Positions 19,801 through 20,759 of a stretch of 20,759 nt of DNA are shown here, in pieces. The notes beneath the pieces were generated by a model. That model was not told the DNA's origin. It saw only the letters and a list, made by a program, of their open reading frames with translations, and ran no database searches. A program made the translations under genes and the position numbers. Every line of letters begins with the position of its first letter. Position 1 is the first letter of the stretch. The stretch is from contig JAIPMN010018829.1 in assembly GCA_020650975.1 (NCBI GenBank), positions 1 to 20,759 on the forward strand. Direction: 5' to 3'. The stretch is from Apostichopus californicus (Eukaryota; Echinodermata; Holothuroidea; Aspidochirotida; Stichopodidae).

Positions 19801-20317
19801 ACGCTACAAAAGACAGCATTCCATACAGTATCAGTCCAGTATTTTGTCACTTTCATTTCAATTAGCAATGGATAGAAAACATCATTATCCAGATTGTTTT
19901 CAACTGTGGGACAACCTTCAGTCGTGATGTTTCCCATATTTATTCAGATTATACTTTAATGATGAATGTTTGTGTAACACCCACAGTTATGAAATTCACC
20001 ATCCCTGAGGGTTATATTTCAATTCTCCAAACTAATTCAGAGACTTCGTGGAGTTTTAATTAAATCTATTATGAAATTTATAATATCTGCAAAGAAATTT
20101 AAATGAATTAATGTTTATCCTGGAGGGTGATATCAGTGCTACTGTAAATTACTGGACATGTAAAATTAAAGCTGATTGTGACCACTTATGTCTTTTGGGC
20201 ATATTTTGAACATGACATAAGCTTACTGTAAATAAAGAAATGTAAAGCCTACCACCAGCGATTCTCTTTCTCTTGCCAGTTGCAGGATGTGCCCATTGTG
20301 TTGTTTCTGACTGGTGA
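13653..20317 (-). CDS. WWOX: WW domain-containing oxidoreductase, exons 2-9 (partial; exon 1 outside)
   Basis: WWOX is a tumour-suppressor-type adaptor and short-chain dehydrogenase/reductase found in cytoplasm, mitochondria and nucleus; its WW domains bind PPxY proteins. Joined, seven exons (65, 58, 179, 196, 186, 259 and 189 bases) encode about 376 residues in one frame. In order: the end of WW1 (QWAHP), the KRKR nuclear signal, WW2 (LPFGW...RTTYTDP, keeping the atypical tyrosine in place of the second tryptophan), the NAD(P)-binding [14 protein letters not shown], the SSESH serine region, and catalytic Tyr and Lys in [10 protein letters not shown]. The C-terminus is the same length as human (62 residues in the last exon). 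With a 107-base exon 1 the full protein would be about 412 residues, against 414 in human. All introns start GT and end AG. The first exon, with the start and most of WW1, must lie beyond 20759. Confidence 0.97.
13842..14566 (-). other. WWOX intron (human intron 8 position)
   Basis: Only about 0.7 kb, whereas the human intron here is hundreds of kilobases and contains the FRA16D fragile site. The word gtgcatctg recurs at about 13961, 14149 and 14371, the last two near similar gatgtcatc/gatgacatc words; this may mark old repeats. The 88-codon minus-strand ORF at 13954-14220 has no recognised motif. Confidence 0.6.
14567..14825 (-). CDS. WWOX: WWOX exon (human exon 8 equivalent), catalytic YxxxK
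   Basis: Acceptor tgtttattttag ends at 14826; donor TTG|gtaagc begins at 14566. Entered in phase 2, it reads [10 protein letters not shown] and continues through [24 protein letters not shown] and RPFSKSL. The Tyr-x-x-x-Lys catalytic pair and the HPGNM segment are intact. Length is 259 bases against 265 in human: two codons fewer in the variable loop before DYW. Confidence 0.97.
14826..16737 (-). other. WWOX intron (human intron 7 position)
   Basis: About 1.9 kb. It holds an antisense LINE tail (15763-16034) and a pair of acaagatggc words (15491-15500 and 15507-15516). Short ORFs at 15230-15427 and 16596-16781 (+) have no recognisable product. Confidence 0.6.
15763..16034 (+). mobile_element. 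5'-truncated LINE tail (CR1/L2-like RT C-terminus)
   Basis: The plus strand reads [12 protein letters not shown], a stop, [27 protein letters not shown], then after a one-base frameshift [18 protein letters not shown] and [16 protein letters not shown] to a TGA at 16032-16034. RxRGDLI, TRGHxxKL, FFSxRVVxxWNxLP and FKxxLDKH are hallmark motifs of the C-terminus of CR1/L2-type reverse transcriptases. The in-frame stop and the frameshift show it is dead. It is antisense to WWOX. Confidence 0.85.
16738..16923 (-). CDS. WWOX: WWOX exon (human exon 7 equivalent)
   Basis: Acceptor ccctcttccag ends at 16924; donor ACAG|gtatta begins at 16737. Entered in phase 2 it reads [16 protein letters not shown], then [20 protein letters not shown] and [11 protein letters not shown]. 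The CNAA and NHLGHF motifs of the classical SDR fold and the SSESH serine region are intact. Length of 186 bases equals human. Confidence 0.97.
16924..17680 (-). other. WWOX intron (human intron 6 position)
   Basis: About 0.76 kb, over half of it occupied by a sense-oriented LINE tail (17107-17545). Nothing else is recognisable. Confidence 0.6.
17107..17545 (-). mobile_element. 5'-truncated L2-like LINE with (ATT)n tail
   Basis: On the minus strand, [15 protein letters not shown] is followed after a frameshift by [18 protein letters not shown], then [13 protein letters not shown]. This is the VPRSKxxxxGxRAFSVAAPxLWNxLP...FKxxLKTxLF pattern of LINE RT C-termini. A 3' UTR (gagcacctgctggtggagct) follows, ending in taataaatccac plus an (ATT)4 run (plus-strand 17107-17120), the characteristic 3' end of L2-clade elements. 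It lies in the same orientation as WWOX, so its AATAAA (17125-17130, complement) is on the sense strand of the intron. Confidence 0.85.
17681..17876 (-). CDS. WWOX: WWOX exon equal to human exons 5+6 fused
   Basis: Acceptor ttcccctgtag ends at 17877; donor CAGTG|gtaaaa begins at 17680. Entered in phase 1 it reads [21 protein letters not shown], then [20 protein letters not shown], and leaves in phase 2. LACRN and the LDLASL segment (conserved Asp after the third beta strand) belong to the Rossmann fold. Length is 196 bases, exactly the sum of human exon 5 (107) and exon 6 (89), so the intervening human intron is absent here. Confidence 0.97.
17877..18898 (-). other. WWOX intron (human intron 4 position)
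   Basis: About 1.0 kb. It contains a C-run/G-run near 18864-18873 and short AT microsatellite (near 18112-18122). No coding or mobile sequence is recognised. Confidence 0.6.
18899..19077 (-). CDS. WWOX: WWOX exon (human exon 4 equivalent): end of WW2, start of SDR
   Basis: Acceptor cacttaacag ends at 19078; donor ATAG|gtttgt begins at 18898. Entered in phase 2 it reads [19 protein letters not shown], then [20 protein letters not shown] and TGANSGIG. It carries the second half of WW2, with tyrosine where most WW domains have the second tryptophan, as in vertebrate WWOX. It also carries the glycine-rich nucleotide-binding loop. The 179 bases equal human. The frame runs open past both ends, so an ORF view overstates it. 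Confidence 0.97.
19078..19519 (-). other. WWOX intron (human intron 3 position)
   Basis: About 0.44 kb, AT-rich, with nothing recognisable. Confidence 0.6.
19520..19577 (-). CDS. WWOX: WWOX exon (human exon 3 equivalent): first half of WW2
   Basis: This 58-base exon is too short to stand out as an ORF. Acceptor tttgtttctgccag ends at 19578; donor TTGA|gtaagt begins at 19519. Entered in phase 1 it reads (E)[18 protein letters not shown](D), matching the LPxGWExxxDxxGxxFFxDH start of the second WW domain. Length and both phases equal human. Confidence 0.93.
19578..20252 (-). other. WWOX intron (human intron 2 position)
   Basis: About 0.68 kb, AT-rich, with no recognised element. Confidence 0.6.
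20253..20317 (-). CDS. WWOX: WWOX exon (human exon 2 equivalent): end of WW1 plus NLS
   Basis: A 65-base exon. Acceptor ttgattaaacag ends at 20318; donor GGTG|gtaggc begins at 20252. Entered in phase 2 it reads [20 protein letters not shown](G). QW-x-HP is the end of the first WW domain (second signature tryptophan and final proline) and GKRKR is the nuclear localisation signal between the WW domains. Length and phases equal human exon 2. Confidence 0.94.
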
Positions 20318-20340
20318 CTGTTTAATCAACAAAAAAGGAA

Positions 20341-20469
20341 ACATGTATCATTTTACTTTATAGTTTCTATCCTAGGACTATAAAAGACTGGAATACTCAA
20401 TCCTTGGCCGTTAAGGAGAGCCCTAGTCTTGAGGTGTTTAAAACTAGATTGCCCACGCATTGTTACTAG
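20341..20469 (+). mobile_element. 5'-truncated LINE tail (RT C-terminus)
   Basis: The plus strand from 20362 reads SFYPRTIKDWNTQSLAVKE, then SPSLEVFKTRLPTHCY and a TAG at 20467-20469. The SFFPRTIxxWNxLPxxxxxxxSLExFKxRL pattern is the standard C-terminus of many LINE reverse transcriptases. Only about 40 codons remain; upstream sequence is AT-rich with no RT motif. It is antisense to WWOX, as is the fragment at 15763-16034, but the motif differs (FYPRT against FFSNR), so it belongs to another lineage. Confidence 0.85.
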
Positions 20470-20557
20470 CACTGCTGCGCTGCAACATCCTCGTTGTGAT
20501 ACCCGAGAGTATTTAACAGAAACTTGATACTCTGTTACTTTTGTATAGTCAGTATTG

Positions 20558-20589
20558 CGAATTTCGGACACCTACGAATTTCGGACACC
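20558..20589. repeat. 15-bp direct duplication
   Basis: cgaatttcggacacc occurs at 20558-20572 and again at 20575-20589, two bases apart. It lies about 90 bases after the LINE stop codon, so it may be part of that element's 3' UTR. Confidence 0.9.
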
Positions 20590-20759
20590 CCTAAGAAATA
20601 CACGATTTCACCATGACAACCTACAGGAAGAGCCAAATTTCACCAAAAATTACAAAGCTACAGTTATTTTCTCTCCAAAATGACCCGTGTGCAAGTAAAT
20701 ACTTACATATTTGTCAATAAAATGACGGAGATCTATGAAGTCTGTTATAATTACTGAAA

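Larger units (their letters stand above)
20318..20759 (-). other. WWOX intron (human intron 1 position), open at window end
   Basis: No match to the first WWOX exon (start, acidic stretch, PPGWE) can be found here, so the gene's 5' end lies further on. Contains a LINE tail and a short duplication. Confidence 0.6.

Noticed and set aside
1-20759. tRNA, rRNA or other structured RNA genes
   Set aside because: No tRNA-like A/B boxes with a cloverleaf and no rRNA-like stretch were noticed by eye. A covariance-model search would be needed to be certain.

Overview
ORGANISM. The window reads as animal genomic DNA: it is AT-rich, has short exons bounded by canonical GT-AG introns, contains decayed non-LTR retrotransposons (LINEs), palindromic elements and minisatellites, and has TTAGGG-type (metazoan telomere-like) words. 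The one certain gene is an orthologue of WWOX (WW domain-containing oxidoreductase) that keeps nearly all the exon sizes and intron phases I remember for human WWOX. LINE types and general texture suggest a marine invertebrate, perhaps a deuterostome such as an echinoderm; that is inference and cannot be proved from this sequence alone. LAYOUT. 1-3112 has no recognisable coding gene. It holds a long foldback element (413-603), a promoter-like cluster (CRE, CCAAT, CpG-rich patch, TATA and E-box, 919-1125) and a small inverted-repeat element with a telomere-like core (2268-2373). 3113-3872 is a C-rich tandem repeat of about 150 bp. 3950-8188 (+ strand) is transposon-derived coding sequence: a frameshifted, truncated N-terminal transposase-like ORF, then exon-like blocks that end in a DUF4806-like C-terminal domain. 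The blocks from 6693 to 8188 join with compatible phases and good splice sites, apart from one single-base frame disruption. The last exon runs into a 4 x 55-bp tandem repeat (8181-8400). 8985-10640 (- strand) is a colinear but badly decayed LINE with endonuclease, linker, reverse transcriptase and C-terminal parts in order. Just beyond its 5' end is a second long inverted repeat (10689-10927). 10928-13200 has G-rich tracts and a microsatellite but no gene. WWOX. 13653-20317 (- strand) carries the equivalents of human WWOX exons 2 to 9 in seven exons, because human exons 5 and 6 are one uninterrupted 196-bp exon here. Exon 1 should lie beyond 20759. Together the exons encode about 376 residues: the end of WW1, the KRKR nuclear signal, WW2 with the atypical second tyrosine, and a complete SDR domain with TGANSGIG and the YxxxK catalytic pair. 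The introns hold three 5'-truncated LINE tails, two antisense and one sense to the gene. HOW IT FITS. WWOX is a host single-copy gene. Everything else that is recognisable derives from mobile or tandemly repeated DNA. The DUF4806-type unit is the one part besides WWOX that could still be spliced and translated, pending its single frame break.
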